A stretch of 64,000 nucleotides of DNA from Manihot esculenta (taxonomy: Eukaryota > Streptophyta > Magnoliopsida > Malpighiales > Euphorbiaceae). Location: positions 20,041,190 to 20,105,189 of the forward strand of contig NC_035170.2 in the NCBI RefSeq assembly GCF_001659605.2, in the 5' to 3' direction. Both the position numbers and the translations under genes were made by a program. The notes below the pieces were generated by a model, which was given only the letters and a program-made list of their open reading frames with translations, was not told where the DNA came from and did not search any database. Shown here one piece after another: positions 50,028-61,822 of this stretch; positions within the stretch are counted from its first letter, which is position 1, and every line of letters begins with the position of its first letter.

Positions 50028-50257
50028 GATTCAGATCTGCTATGGTGACTTGCTTTGGTGAAAGGATGGGCAATCCGAATGGTGAAAAGAAGGTGAGATG
50101 TGCGATGGAGATGTTTCAGAAGAGTGATCTGCGGCTTGATGATGCGATGGAGAGGCTTCAGAGATGGGATCTGCGATGGTGGTTGTTCCTGCACAGATTC
50201 GGATTGTATGGTCTCCTAGATCTGGTCATGAAAGAAAAATAAACAAGTTAGATCAAT

Positions 50258-50275
50258 TTCCCGGCAACGGCGCCA
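50258..50275 (-). other. Primer-binding site of element C (tRNA-Asp type)
   Basis: The minus strand reads TGGCGCCGTTGCCGGGAA, five bases from the LTR, nearly the same PBS as element 2. Confidence 0.85.
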
Positions 50276-50280
50276 ATTTT

Positions 50281-51266
50281 TGACTCGCGGTTGTCGAAGC
50301 TGGTCAAAAACAACTTTTCTGGTTATCAACAATTTTACAACTGTAGATAGTGGTGAAATGATCAAATCCACAGGGAATTGAAAACTTACCTATCTTCCTT
50401 ATCAAGACCAAGAGAATTAACTGAAACAAAAATAAACTGAAAGAGAAGTAAAATGAAACGAGATAAACTGAAAGCAAATAAACTGAAAGTAAAATGGGGG
50501 GTTTTGAGATTGATACAATTAATCTAAAACTGAAAGCAATAAAAGAAGGCAAATAATTAAAATAAAAGAAATCAATAATGAGAAAGCTCTAGTTGAAGAA
50601 TCAGATTCACTTTAGTTGTTGGGATTGATCATTGAAACTTATGTTCTTTTGATTGATTCAATAGATTAGTTATGGAGATGGAAGACGCTTCTCACCACCA
50701 TGTCTCTCCTTAATCATAAACCAATTAGAAAACGTCCTCTAATTAATTACTAATCAACAAGTTGCCAAGGAATGTCCTTGGGCCTTAGGCATCAAAACAA
50801 CTGTCAATTGCATTAAGAGATAGAGAGAGCCAATCCTAGCTACCCAAACGCATGAGATGTTGCTAGATCATACAATTTCCTTAGTTTTTACACCAAGAGT
50901 TCTTGTGTTTGAACAATCCAAGCAATTACAGACTTAAAATTATTCAAACTAACAATATATTACCTTGCAATAAAGAATCAATTGGCCACATTGATCAAAA
51001 TAACAAAGCAATAATGGAATCAAGCATGAAATTGCACAAATATTGAATAACCAAAAGATGAACAATATATGATCAAGTCTCCCAATCCATAAAACAACTA
51101 AAGTTTCACCTAATCTTCAACTAGAATAAAAGGTTTCAGCCACTCATGGCTGAAACATAACAGAAAATAAAAGAAAGGAAGAAGAAGAGATGGTGTCACT
51201 TGCAATCCCGTAGGTGTGTCCAAGGGGAGTAGAAAAAGCATGGGGAGGCTCCTTATATGTCTTTTT
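50281..51266 (-). repeat. 5' LTR of element C, truncated
   Basis: Starts TGACTCGCGGTTGTCGAA and follows the 3' LTR for about 990 bp before stopping at TCTTTTT, where a Copia-like LTR begins. Confidence 0.88.
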
Positions 51267-51803
51267 TGTTAGTGCATATGCCCTAGGCCATTATCTTGGA
51301 CCTTTTTATATGTCGTTTTGATTATTAATAAAAAAGGTTTTTATCATTATTATTTGTTTGCATGTTACATAATAATAATTATCATCCTTGGTTACTTATT
51401 ATTATGTTGATAATAATAAAATATAGCTAGTATGATTATTGATTGATAATCATGAGATGATTATGTATATGTTGATATAATTCAATAATCATAGATACTT
51501 GTTAGAGAACAAAGTATTGGATGGACCCGCACTGAGATCACTACATGGGTTATTGTCATAAGTGAATCTCAAAGTAGTTATGTCTTAATCCTTTGACTTG
51601 AGATTGTCATAGTTTCCAATATGAGGACTATTATGTTTTGACATAACCAAACATTGTCTTTAATCGGATAACCATAAAGGTTATGATTGAGCATAATAGA
51701 AATTATGTAGAGGATAATGAACAATCAAGATAGGATTTGTCCCTCTCTCTGAGAGAGATATCTTCTGGGCCCCTCGATAAGTGAGACTGAGAAATGCATG
51801 GCA
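51267..51803 (+). repeat. Copia-like LTR fragment
   Basis: Begins TGTTAGTGCATATGCCC and carries phrases common in plant Ty1/copia LTRs (GACCCGCACTGAGATCAC, GAGAGATATCTTCTGGG). It stops without a TG...CA end or PBS where Athila-derived interior sequence begins, so it is truncated. The assignment to Copia rests on LTR resemblance only, with no coding domain. Confidence 0.5.
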
Positions 51804-52134
51804 ACATAGTTCATCAGTTTGAGTAGAGCAAAACAAAAAGAAGAAGAAGAAGATTGTGGTTGTGTGTGTGTTATTGAAAGCATAAATGAAAACAAACTAA
51901 AGGAAAACTGAAAGCAAAACTGAATAAGCAAAAATCGCAAATTCTGAAAGGAAAAAAATGAAAAAATTTCGCAGATTGAGAGCTATGTAAATTCGCAGAA
52001 CTGAAAGGAAGGAGAAGAAGAAAAGAAGAGGAAGAAGAGAAGAAGAAGAGAAGAAATATGCACCCCCACACCTAAATCATGCATTGTCCTCAATGTATAA
52101 GAAACATAAAAGAACAAAGGAAACTGAGTATTCC
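51804..52134 (-). other. Element E fragment: Athila-derived interior, 3' part
   Basis: Collinear in reverse with the interior of element 2 around 13150-13400 (CAACATAGTTCATCAG, CACCCCCACACCTAAATC, CATTGTCCTCAATG). It is interrupted at 52134 by a solo LTR and continues at 53862. Confidence 0.8.
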
Positions 52135-53856
52135 TGACAGTGCGGTTGTCGAAGTCGGTCAAAAATAACCTTCTTAGTTACCTACAATTTACAACTGCAG
52201 ATAGTGGTGAAGGATCGAATTCACAGAGAATTGATTACCTATTTATTTATCCCAATCAAGACCAACAAAACCAATTGAAAACACAAGTGAAAGCAAGTAA
52301 TCAAAGAGAAATAGAAACAAGTGCAAGGAAAGTAAAAATGGGGGTTTTGACATTTGATTCAACTAACAACTATTAAAAGTAATTGAAACAGCAAGTAATC
52401 TAAAATAGGAGAGAAATCAATAAGAGAAAAGTCTAGTTGAAGATATGGATCCACTTTGGTTGTTTGGGTTGATCATTGAAACATGGTTATCTTGATTGAA
52501 TCAATAGGTTAGTTATGGGGGTGGAAGACGCTTCTCACCACCATGTCTTTTCTTATGAACAAACTGATTAGGGAACGTCCTCTAACCAATTACTAATCAA
52601 CAAATTGCCAAGGAACGTCCTTGGGCCAAAGGCATCAAAACAATTGCCAATTGCATGAAGAACAAGAAAGATCCAAACCCTAGCTACTCAAACGCATGAG
52701 ATGTTGCTAGATCATACAATTTCTTGGGTTTTTACACCAAGTGTTCTATGGACAGAATATTTCCAGCAATTACGGACTAACAAATATCCTAATCCAACAA
52801 TCAATTAACTTTTCAATTAAGAATCAAGTGGCCAATTTGATCAAAACAACAAAGCAATCTTAGAATTAAGCACAATTGCATGAATATTGAATAAACCAAA
52901 AGCAAATACTTTATGTTTAGATCTCACAACCCTTTAAACAACCTTAGTTTCAACCAAACTTCAACTAGAAAGAAGGTTTCAGCCACTCATGGCTGAACCA
53001 AAATAGAAAATTAAAGAAAAGAAGAAAGAAGAACCGAAATTGAGGGGAGAAGCCCCTTGGAGTGTGGCTGCCCTTGCTTGACCGAATTTGGAGAGTTGAA
53101 TTGTGTCTCTTCTTGTGTTCTTGAGGCCTTTAAATAGGTGTTGAGAGGCTGCCCAAGGTTTGGTAGCAATCCATGAGTCTTTTAGAGGCTGTCCAAAGTG
53201 CCCTTGGTCCCATATGTGCCTTCTTTGTGCATGGGTTAAGGCAAAAACGTGGAGCATGTTTTGAATTGCAAGTGGGGGCTCTTTGGTCTTTTAATTACTG
53301 CCCAAGATCTTCAAGATGTTGCCTAAAGAGTTAAGAGGCTGCCCATGCACTAATAAGGAAGGTGGAGCCTCCTTTTGAATTTTGAATTTTGAATGTGCAT
53401 GGCATGAAATGGGAAACATGTGATCTTCAAGATTTGGCTTCTTGAATGAGCTGGATCTTGAAATCCAATATCTGAATATGAATCTTGGAGATTTGAATTT
53501 CAAAATACTTTCATTCTTTGGCTCTTCAATTATGGTAACTTGAGATATGGCTTCTTAAATAAGGAAAAGGCAACTTGCTGATTTGAAATTTGAATTTCAA
53601 ATGGCTTTGGCTGAATGTTCTTTCCTTCTTTGCCACTTTCCTTATTTAGAACTTTCCATATTTAGCTTGACTTGATTTCAACTTGGCAGGCTTGCTCTCT
53701 TTTGCTCCAAATAAGGCAGTTTTAGGGGTATTTTCTCCAGAATGTCCTTTTACACCATTTTCTGCAAAATAATATTAAAAGCACTAAATTAAGCAGAAAT
53801 CATGTAAATATTCATCAATAATATTAATATAAAATGGACTAAATTATGCTCTATCA
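52135..53856 (-). mobile_element. Solo LTR, Athila-derived family (1,722 bp), TSD ATTCC
   Basis: Runs from TGACAGTGCGGTTGTCG to TATGCTCTATCA and is flanked by ATTCC on both sides (52130-52134 and 53857-53861). No interior is present. It is diverged from the LTRs of elements 2 and C and is probably another subfamily. Confidence 0.93.
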
Positions 53857-53861
53857 ATTCC

Positions 53862-54084
53862 CCTGGGTGTGGTGTGCATGGTGCGATCCACTTGATCAAG
53901 GCTCAAGTAATTAGGGAAGGGAAAAGCGTCCCAACTGCATTGAGCAAAAAGCGTAGCACTCCTTTTGATTTGGTCATAGCCCATCCTATTTTTTCCATGT
54001 ACTCATGAAGTAACATGATTAGCTTCTCCTCTTTTAGATGAGGTATGCCTCTAGCCCTTATGTTTGCATTTTTTAGATGATTGG
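53862..54084 (-). pseudogene. Element E gag-derived fragment, C-terminal part
   Basis: Matches in reverse the end of the element 2 ORF (encoded phrases NIRARG and MLLHEYMEK) and the sequence just after its stop. It is interrupted by A2 at the ATTGG duplication (54080-54084). Confidence 0.82.
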
Positions 54085-54213
54085 TGTAACGCCCCGGAAA
54101 TCCGGACCGCTACCGGCGCTAGGATCCAGATCGGCATAAGGCCGCCGGGACCCGTAGCAAGCCGAACATATACCTGTAAACCTGCTTAATCCCATACATG
54201 ATCAACCATCATT

Positions 54214-54248
<35 letters not shown>

Positions 54249-56310
54249 AAAACTTTTCTTTTATACATGTGATCAATCACCAACTCAACCTGTGCATACT
54301 CTGAACATATACATAAAAGAAGTCCCTCTGTGGGATCTCATCAAAGCCTCGGAGGGCTATACATCATGTGTTGAGTTAGTTTTGCATAAACATCATATCA
54401 TAAGATCATGTACTTAAAATAAACGGGATTAGCAATACATTGTAGTCAAGCACAACTCTATCCTCAATAACATAATTACACAACTGTTCAAAACTCTACA
54501 TTACATTCTTATCATTGTCATGTCCACAAACTCTAACTATTACATACATATGACTTTTCTCTTCTTTGCTTCTCTATCAAACCCGTACCTGCAAACCTGG
54601 GGGTTAGGGGAGAGGGGTGAGCTAGATGCCCAGTGAGTAGAACTATATAAAAAAAGATATTTAAAACATGCTATAATGGAATGCATCATTGCACAAACAT
54701 TTCACATCATGGAAGGACCGACCCAAAAATCCCTCAGCTCCATGCCCGGCCCTATTATGGGCACCACAGGACTTCGTATTGCCCGGCCCTATTATGGGCA
54801 CCACAGGACTTCGTAAATCGGAGCTATTGCCCGGCCCTATTATGGGCACCACAGGACTTCGTACACAGGACTAGTGAGTCGTGCAATGTCCCTCCTCATC
54901 AACCACAATACAATAATGCAATGTAGCATATTCGTGATTCTAATGCAAACAACCTATATTATAGTCATGATGCATGAAACATGATAAAACATTCACTTTA
55001 TTAATTTAAAAGGTTAAGTATAGTTCCACTCACCTCTGGCTGACTCTGTCAAACTCTCAGCAGCTGGCTCACTGCTGGGGTCCTTGGTTCCTCGGGTCCG
55101 AACCTACACAGGTGGACTCCAATGAGGGACCAATATATATAATCATAACTCTAATGTATCCCCCAAAAACCCCCTAAAATATCATGAAAACATCACAGAA
55201 AATATGCATGAAATGGCTGAACAGGACACCTTCGGCGGCACCTTCGGCGGCCGAAAGTCCTGGACAGAGACGAAACTCAGCTAGGTTCGGCGGCACCTTC
55301 GGCGGCCGAAAGTGCCAGACAGAGACGAAAGTCTCTTTTCGGGGGCACCTTCGGCAGCCGAAAGCTGCCTTCACAAGAGGGGTTCGGCGGCCGAAACTCC
55401 CTTCGGCTGCCGAACCTGGTTTCTGCCAAATGGCAGAAACTTGGTTCAAATGAACCTCCTGCCTCCCAAAGCCACAGATCATGCATATTTCTCAACCAAA
55501 ACATACATACAAGTTCCTAGGGGCCTCAAACATGCATATACCCCATCTACAACACTTCATACACACACAATCAAGCTACATTGCTCAAAAACTCAACATA
55601 ACCCATAAACTCAACATATGTCCTAAACATGCATTTCTACCCATAGATCTTACTTAAAACTTGTTTAAAACATAAAAAGGGTTCAAGATCGACCCTTACC
55701 TCTTGAAGAAACGAGAGGAAAGTGATCCTAGCTTGGAGATGGAGAGATTAAGCTCTTTGAACCTCCAAGCACTCAAAACTTGCTCAAAACTTGCTCAAAG
55801 CTCACAAATCTTCAAAACGAAGTTATAAACTCGTTAAAACCATGAAAGATCTAAAGGAAACACTCAAGATCGAGGGAGGAGCGGTGGAGACTCACCTTGG
55901 CCGACAATGGGAGAGAAAAAGCTCGCCCGTGCGGACCTAGGGGACCCTTTTATAGTGGCTGGCCAGGCCACGTTCGGGGGCCGAATGTGCCTCCGCATCC
56001 ATGCAATGTTCGGCGGCCGAACATAAGGTTCGGCGGCCGAACCTGCACTTCCCTCTCTTAGACTTTCGGGGGCCTAACGTGCCTCCCAAAGTCCATGCAT
56101 GTTCGGCGGCCGAAAGTGAGTTTCGGCGGCCGAACCTGGGTTTTCCCTTAAAGAAATTTTCATGCAAAAACTCATTTAAAATCATACTTAAAACATTAAA
56201 AACATGAAAACATTTTATAAAAACATGCTTTTACCCTTCTAGAGGTTTCCGACACCCAAATTCTACCGGACGGTAGGAATTCCGGTACCGGAGTCTAGCC
56301 GGGTATTACA
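54085..56310 (-). repeat. 3' LTR of A2
   Basis: TGTAACGCCCC on the plus strand (the inverted LTR end) to GGGTATTACA. Palindrome clusters lie at 55231-55414 and 55973-56134, and the minisatellite at about 54742-54862. Confidence 0.95.
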
Positions 56311-56323
56311 TTCTCCCCCCCTT
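56311..56323 (-). other. Polypurine tract of A2
   Basis: TTCT(C)nTT on the plus strand directly abuts the 3' LTR and matches the A1 and B tracts. Confidence 0.88.
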
Positions 56324-56409
56324 AAGAACATTCGTCCCCGAATGTTCCTCAACTAGCACATGCATAGCAAAACAACATAACATACATATATAACACATAG
56401 AGACTAACC

Positions 56410-59400
56410 TTAAAAGAGATGGGGATATTGCTGGAGCATGGACTCCCGTGTCTCCCAGGTACATTCTTCCATATTGTGGTGGTTCCAAAGGACTTTCACC
56501 ATCGGGATTTCCTTGTTCCTTAGCTTTCTGATCTGAGTGTCTAGAATCCGCACTGGCTGTTCAACATAAGTGAGATCCTCTTGGATCTCCACATCAGGCT
56601 CACTAAGAACCTTGCCCGGTTCTGACACGAACTTCCTCAACATGGAAACATGGAAAACCGGATGGATTCTCTCCATAGAAGCAGGCAAGTCCAGCTTGTA
56701 CGATACATTCCCAACTTTTTGCAAGACCTCAAAGGGTCCGATGTACCGCGGAGCTAGCTTACCCTTCTTTCCGAACCGAACCACCCCTTTCATTGGGGAC
56801 ACCTTGAGCAATACTAGATCCCCCTCCTGAAACTCTACCTGTCTCCTGCGGATGTCTGCATAACTCTTCTGCCTGCTTGTGGCAGTCTTTATCCTTTCTC
56901 TGATCATGGGCACCACTCTGCTGGTGATCTCTACAAGCTCGGGCCCTGCTAAGGACCTCTCTCCAACCTCTTCCCAGCAAACGGGTGACCTGCACTTCCT
57001 CCCATACAAAGCTTCATATGGAGCCATCCCAATGCTAGCATGATAGCTGTTATTGTAGGCGAACTCTACCAAGGGTAGATGTTGCCTCCAAGAACCGCCA
57101 AAATCTAGCACACACATCCTGAGCATATCCTCTATTGTCTGGATGGTCCTCTCTGATTGTCCATCAGTCTGGGGATGGAAGGCAGTACTGAAATCCAACC
57201 TGGTACCCATAGCATTCTGCAGACTCCGCCAAAACCTGGAGGTGAACTGGGGCCCTCTATCTGACACTATAGAAACTGGGACCCCATGCAGCCTGACAAC
57301 TTCATCCACATAAACCTGCGCTAACTTATCCACAGAGTAGTTGCTCCTAACAGGGATGAAGTGAGCAGATTTGGTGAGTCTGTCCACAATCACCCATATG
57401 GAGTCTAGTCTGTTGGATGTTGCCGGTAACCCCACTACAAAATCCATAGCGATATTCTCCCATTTCCACTCTGGAATCGGCAGTGGGTTAAGCATTCCAG
57501 CCGGCTTCTGATGTTCCAGCTTCACCCTCTGACATATTTCGCAGGCTGACACGAACTGTGCCACTTCCCTCTTCATAGCTGGCCACCAATACACCCTCTT
57601 CAGATCCTGGTACATCTTGGTGGCTCCAGGGTGAACACTGTACCTTGCATTATGAGCCTCTCTCATAATGTCTCCTTTAAGCCCGATGTCATCTGGTACA
57701 CATAGTCTGTTCCCATAGCGGAGGATCCCCTTATCATCGAATCTGAACTCACTGTTTTTGCCTGACTGAACAGTCCTGGCAATCTTCACTAACTCTGGGT
57801 CCTCGTGCTGTTTCTGAGCCACCTGCTCCAGAAACACGGGGGTTACTTTCATCTGTGCAATCAAAGCACCTGTACCAGACAACTCCATCTGTAGACCCTC
57901 ATTGATGAGTTTATAAAATTCCTTCACCACCGGTCTCCTCTCTGCCGTGATGTGGGATAGACTGCCAAGTGATTTCCGGCTTAAGGCATCAGCTACTACA
58001 TTAGCCTTACCCGGATGGTACTGGATCTTGCAATCATAGTCACTCAACAGTTCTACCCATCTCCTCTGCCTCAAGTTCAGCTCTCTCTGGTTCAAGATGT
58101 GTTGCAGGCTCTTATGATCTGTGAAGATCTCACATTTTACCCCATAGAGGTAATGCCTCCACATCTTGAGGGCAAAGATAACTGCTGCCATTTCCAGGTC
58201 GTGTGTGGGGTAATTCAACTCATGCCTCTTCAGCTGTCTAGAAGCATAAGCGATCACCCTACCATTCTGCATCAACACACAACCCAGGCCTACTCTGGAT
58301 GCATCACAGAACACTGTGAAATCCTCATTGCTGTTTGGCAGAGCTAACACTGGTGCTGAAGTCAACCTCTTCTTGAGCTCCTCAAAGCTTTCTTCACACT
58401 GATCGGTCCACTCGAATCTCTGATTCTTTCTGGTTAATCTGGTTAAAGGAGCTGCAATCTTAGAGAAGTCCTGAACGAACCTCCTGTAGTAGCCAGCCAA
58501 ACCCAAGAAGCTTCTGATCTCTGTCACTGAGGTGGGTCTTGGCCAGTTAGTCACAGCTTCAACCTTCTTGGGGTCCACTTCTATCCCATTCTCTGACACT
58601 ATATGCCCCAAGAATGATATGCTCCTTAACCAGAACTCACACTTGGAGAACTTGGCATACAAGCCATGTTCCCTCAAGGTCTGTAATACAATCCTCAGAT
58701 GCTGGGCATGCTCCTCTGCATTCCTGGAATACACTAGGATATCATCTATAAAGACAATAACGAAGTGATCCAGGTATGGTCTGAATACTCTGTTCATGAG
58801 GTCCATGAATGCTGCAGGGGCGTTAGTTAACCCAAACGGCATTACAAGGAACTCATAGTGCCCATATCTGGTCCTGAAAGCTGTCTTTGGTGTGTCTTCT
58901 TCCCTTATCCTCAGCTGATGGTACCCTGATCTTAGATCTATCTTGGAGAAACAACCCGCTCCTGCTAGCTGGTCGAATAGATCATCGATCCTTGGCAATG
59001 GGTACTTGTTCTTGGTAGTGACCTTGTTCAACTGCCTGTAGTCAATACAAAGTCTGAGGGATCCATCCTTCTTTCTCACAAAAAGCACTGGAGCACCCCA
59101 AGGTGAGGTACTCGGTCGGATGAAGCCCTTATCTACCAGATCTTGCAACTGTTCTTTCAGTTCCTTCAATTCTGCTGGTGCCATCCTGTAGGGAGGGATA
59201 GAGATCGGTCTAGTTCCAGGCATCAGTTCAATCTCGAACTCTATCTCCCTAGCAGGTGGTAGTCCTGGAAGTTCTTCTGGAAAGACATCCAGAAATTCTC
59301 TGACAACTGGCACTGAGGCTGGCTCCCTGACCTGACTATCTAGCTCTTTCACGTGAGCTACATACCCCTGACATCCCTTCCTAAGCAGCCTACGAGCCTG

Positions 59401-61386
59401 TAGGGCCGATATCAGACCTCTAGGCGTACCCCTCTTGTCTCCTCTGAAGACAACCTCTGACCCGTTCTGATCTCTGAACCTGACTACCTTGTCCCTGCAG
59501 TCCAAGGTAGCACCATGGGTAGATAGCCAATCCATCCCTAGAATGACGTCAAAATCTGTCAAATCTAGAACCACAAGGTCGGCGGAGAGGCATCTTCCCT
59601 CAACAAACACTGGACAGTACCGGCAGACTGACTCTGCCGCCGTCGGGTCACACTTGGGTCCACTGACCCATAGGGGACAATCTAACCCAGAGACCATCAA
59701 CCCTAACCTCTCAACTGCCCTCGGAGAAATAAAGGAATGAGATGCACCCGGGTCCATTAATGCATACACATCAGAACACCCAATGATGAGATTACCTGAC
59801 ACCACGGTGTTGGATGTGTTCGCCTCCTGCTGAGTCATTGTGAAGATCCTGGCTGGAGCTGATGGACCTTCACCTCGGGAACCAGAAGAAGAGGCTGCCC
59901 CTCTCCCTCTACCTCTGCCACTGCCCTGTGTTGTGGCTGGAGCTGCTGGTTGTGCCACACTACCCGAAGCTGTCTGTTGGGGCTGGCCCATGAAAGGTGC
60001 TCTAGGACAATCCCGAGCTATGTGTCCCTCCTGGCCACATCTGAAACATGCATTGGTCCCCCATCGACACGCTCCCTTGTGTGGCCTCCCACACCTTTGG
60101 CATTCTGCACCATCTGAGCCTGAACTCGAGCCACCGCCAAATCCTAGACCGGATTTCAGCTTGTTCCAGAACTTGTTCTTCTTGGGCTTCTTAGTGCTAC
60201 TCCATCTCTTACTACCTGAACTCTGAGTAGAGGGTCCTAGCCCTCCTCTGCCTGGGGTCTTAACCCCTGAAGACTGGGTCACTGACTGCTTCACTGACCC
60301 CTCAACTATGGCACTGGCCTCCATTCTTCGAGCCATATCTACCACTGTGTGAAAACTCTCCCTCTCAGCTGATTGAATCAATGAGGAGTACCTGGACTGT
60401 AATTTCATGACATATCTCCTGGCCTTCTTCACATCTGTATCTAGAGCTTGCCCTGAGAAGGGTAATAGCTCCAGAAATCTGTCTGTGTACTCCTCTATGC
60501 TCATGTCTTCTGTCTGTCTCAGTTGTTCAAACTCAATCATTTTCAACTCTCTGGAACTATCTGGAAATGCCCATCCAGCAAACTCATTGGCGAATTCCTC
60601 CCATGTCATACTGTCTAGTCTCGGGTCCACATAGCACTTGAACCATTCCTTTGCCTTTTTGCACTTCAGGGTGAACCCTGCCATCTCAATGGCTCTTCTA
60701 TCATCCGCCCCTAGCTCATCAGTGATCGTCTTCACTGCTCTCAGGTATTCAAAGGGATCATCCCCTGACTTATATTTAGGAGCATCCAGCTTAAGGTAAG
60801 CTGTCATTTTCACCTTACTCCCACTGGCTGAGCTAGGTCTAGGAGGTTGAGTATCTGGGGCTACTGGTTCTGTAGGTGGTGGAGGTGGGGATGCAGCATT
60901 CCCCGGGGTGGGGTTTGCTGGGTGAGGATGGAAGGATGAGGGTGGATAGGCTGGGTACTGTGGGTACGGTGGATAGAAAGGTGGATAAGGCATGTGAGTA
61001 GGGTAGGGATTAAAGCTGGAGTAATCCGACGTACTTCCCATCGGATACCCGGGACTCTGTGCATAGGGTGGGTAATAGGGTGGAAAACCATACCCCGAGG
61101 CCTGAGTGCCTCCTTGTGACTCCCCTGTCCCTTCTTCTGACATGCCAACATCCAGATTCCCATCCCTTCTCTGATCTTCTTCCATAACCTCCCTCACATC
61201 TGAAGAACTCCCTCCTCTTTCTGTTCCCCTTCTGCTAGTATCAAAAGACCTTCTAGGGTCCCTTGATACTCTTTCTCTGTTTGTTCTGCATGACATTGCC
61301 CTAGGCAATGTGGGAGGACGGGCGCTTGTGCCCTCATCCTCTGGTGGGACTCCTGTCAATCGTGCAGATCGACGAGTTCCTCTCAT
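56410..61386 (-). CDS. A2 gag-pol polyprotein, intact (~1,658 aa)
   Basis: The start is put at 61386 (MRGTRR), conserved in A1 and B; an upstream in-frame ATG at 61440 would add 18 residues. In order, counted from 61386: Pro/Tyr-rich N-terminus (~80-165), gag domain (~190-370), CCHC knuckle (~446-459), aspartic protease with DPGAS in place of the usual D(S/T)GA (~543), reverse transcriptase with FIDD (~878), RNase H (~1000-1110), integrase with HHCC zinc region (~1230-1280) and catalytic D, D, E near 1312, 1372 and 1410, then a chromodomain-like tail to the YPHLF terminus. The product packages and copies the element's RNA and inserts the cDNA; chromodomains of this clade are thought to steer insertion to heterochromatin. 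No stop or frameshift is present. Confidence 0.94.
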   Translation of the reverse strand: MRGTRRSARLTGVPPEDEGTSARPPTLPRAMSCRTNRERVSRDPRRSFDTSRRGTERGGSSSDVREVMEEDQRRDGNLDVGMSEEGTGESQGGTQASGYGFPPYYPPYAQSPGYPMGSTSDYSSFNPYPTHMPYPPFYPPYPQYPAYPPSSFHPHPANPTPGNAASPPPPPTEPVAPDTQPPRPSSASGSKVKMTAYLKLDAPKYKSGDDPFEYLRAVKTITDELGADDRRAIEMAGFTLKCKKAKEWFKCYVDPRLDSMTWEEFANEFAGWAFPDSSRELKMIEFEQLRQTEDMSIEEYTDRFLELLPFSGQALDTDVKKARRYVMKLQSRYSSLIQSAERESFHTVVDMARRMEASAIVEGSVKQSVTQSSGVKTPGRGGLGPSTQSSGSKRWSSTKKPKKNKFWNKLKSGLGFGGGSSSGSDGAECQRCGRPHKGACRWGTNACFRCGQEGHIARDCPRAPFMGQPQQTASGSVAQPAAPATTQGSGRGRGRGAASSSGSRGEGPSAPARIFTMTQQEANTSNTVVSGNLIIGCSDVYALMDPGASHSFISPRAVERLGLMVSGLDCPLWVSGPKCDPTAAESVCRYCPVFVEGRCLSADLVVLDLTDFDVILGMDWLSTHGATLDCRDKVVRFRDQNGSEVVFRGDKRGTPRGLISALQARRLLRKGCQGYVAHVKELDSQVREPASVPVVREFLDVFPEELPGLPPAREIEFEIELMPGTRPISIPPYRMAPAELKELKEQLQDLVDKGFIRPSTSPWGAPVLFVRKKDGSLRLCIDYRQLNKVTTKNKYPLPRIDDLFDQLAGAGCFSKIDLRSGYHQLRIREEDTPKTAFRTRYGHYEFLVMPFGLTNAPAAFMDLMNRVFRPYLDHFVIVFIDDILVYSRNAEEHAQHLRIVLQTLREHGLYAKFSKCEFWLRSISFLGHIVSENGIEVDPKKVEAVTNWPRPTSVTEIRSFLGLAGYYRRFVQDFSKIAAPLTRLTRKNQRFEWTDQCEESFEELKKRLTSAPVLALPNSNEDFTVFCDASRVGLGCVLMQNGRVIAYASRQLKRHELNYPTHDLEMAAVIFALKMWRHYLYGVKCEIFTDHKSLQHILNQRELNLRQRRWVELLSDYDCKIQYHPGKANVVADALSRKSLGSLSHITAERRPVVKEFYKLINEGLQMELSGTGALIAQMKVTPVFLEQVAQKQHEDPELVKIARTVQSGKNSEFRFDDKGILRYGNRLCVPDDIGLKGDIMREAHNARYSVHPGATKMYQDLKRVYWWPAMKREVAQFVSACEICQRVKLEHQKPAGMLNPLPIPEWKWENIAMDFVVGLPATSNRLDSIWVIVDRLTKSAHFIPVRSNYSVDKLAQVYVDEVVRLHGVPVSIVSDRGPQFTSRFWRSLQNAMGTRLDFSTAFHPQTDGQSERTIQTIEDMLRMCVLDFGGSWRQHLPLVEFAYNNSYHASIGMAPYEALYGRKCRSPVCWEEVGERSLAGPELVEITSRVVPMIRERIKTATSRQKSYADIRRRQVEFQEGDLVLLKVSPMKGVVRFGKKGKLAPRYIGPFEVLQKVGNVSYKLDLPASMERIHPVFHVSMLRKFVSEPGKVLSEPDVEIQEDLTYVEQPVRILDTQIRKLRNKEIPMVKVLWNHHNMEECTWETRESMLQQYPHLF

Positions 61387-61642
61387 TCTGTTTCTGAAAA
61401 ACAGCACATAACTCACAAGCATTAGCATCATATGGTTCATGTGGAGTCACATGAACCTACATCACATACATGGCAAACATAGCATATCATTTATGCGCAT
61501 GCATATAGTCATGGCATATCACATCATCATAGTAAGACAGGACTCTACATCCTATCCTAGTGGACATGACCTTTCCTATTGTGCTTGACCCTCTAATACT
61601 TCTATGAGCCCGACACGCTAGGTCCGACCATGTGAACCTAGG

Positions 61643-61654
61643 GCTCTGATACCA
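61643..61654 (-). other. Primer-binding site of A2 (tRNA-iMet type)
   Basis: GCTCTGATACCA on the plus strand, three bases from the 5' LTR, is the inverted form of the A1 and B PBS. Confidence 0.93.
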
Positions 61655-61657
61655 CTC

Positions 61658-61786
61658 TGTAACGCCCCGGAAATCCGGACCGCTACCGGCGCTAGGATCC
61701 AGATCGGCATAAGGCCGCCGGGACCCGTAGCAAGCCGAACATATACCTGTAAACCTGCTTAATCCCATACATGATCAACCATCATT

Positions 61787-61822
<36 letters not shown>

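Larger units (their letters stand above)
36096..51266 (-). mobile_element. Element C: non-autonomous Athila-derived element, split by element B
   Basis: On the minus strand it has a 5' LTR (50281-51266, truncated), PBS (50258-50275), a 2.6-kb interior with broken gag-like sequence, a PPT (47649-47663) and a 3' LTR in two pieces (46441-47648 and 36096-36490). Without element B the 3' LTR would be 1,603 bp, matching element 2. It has no pol. It inserted into a Tat-lineage element, and its far LTR is cut by a Copia-like LTR fragment. Confidence 0.87.
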
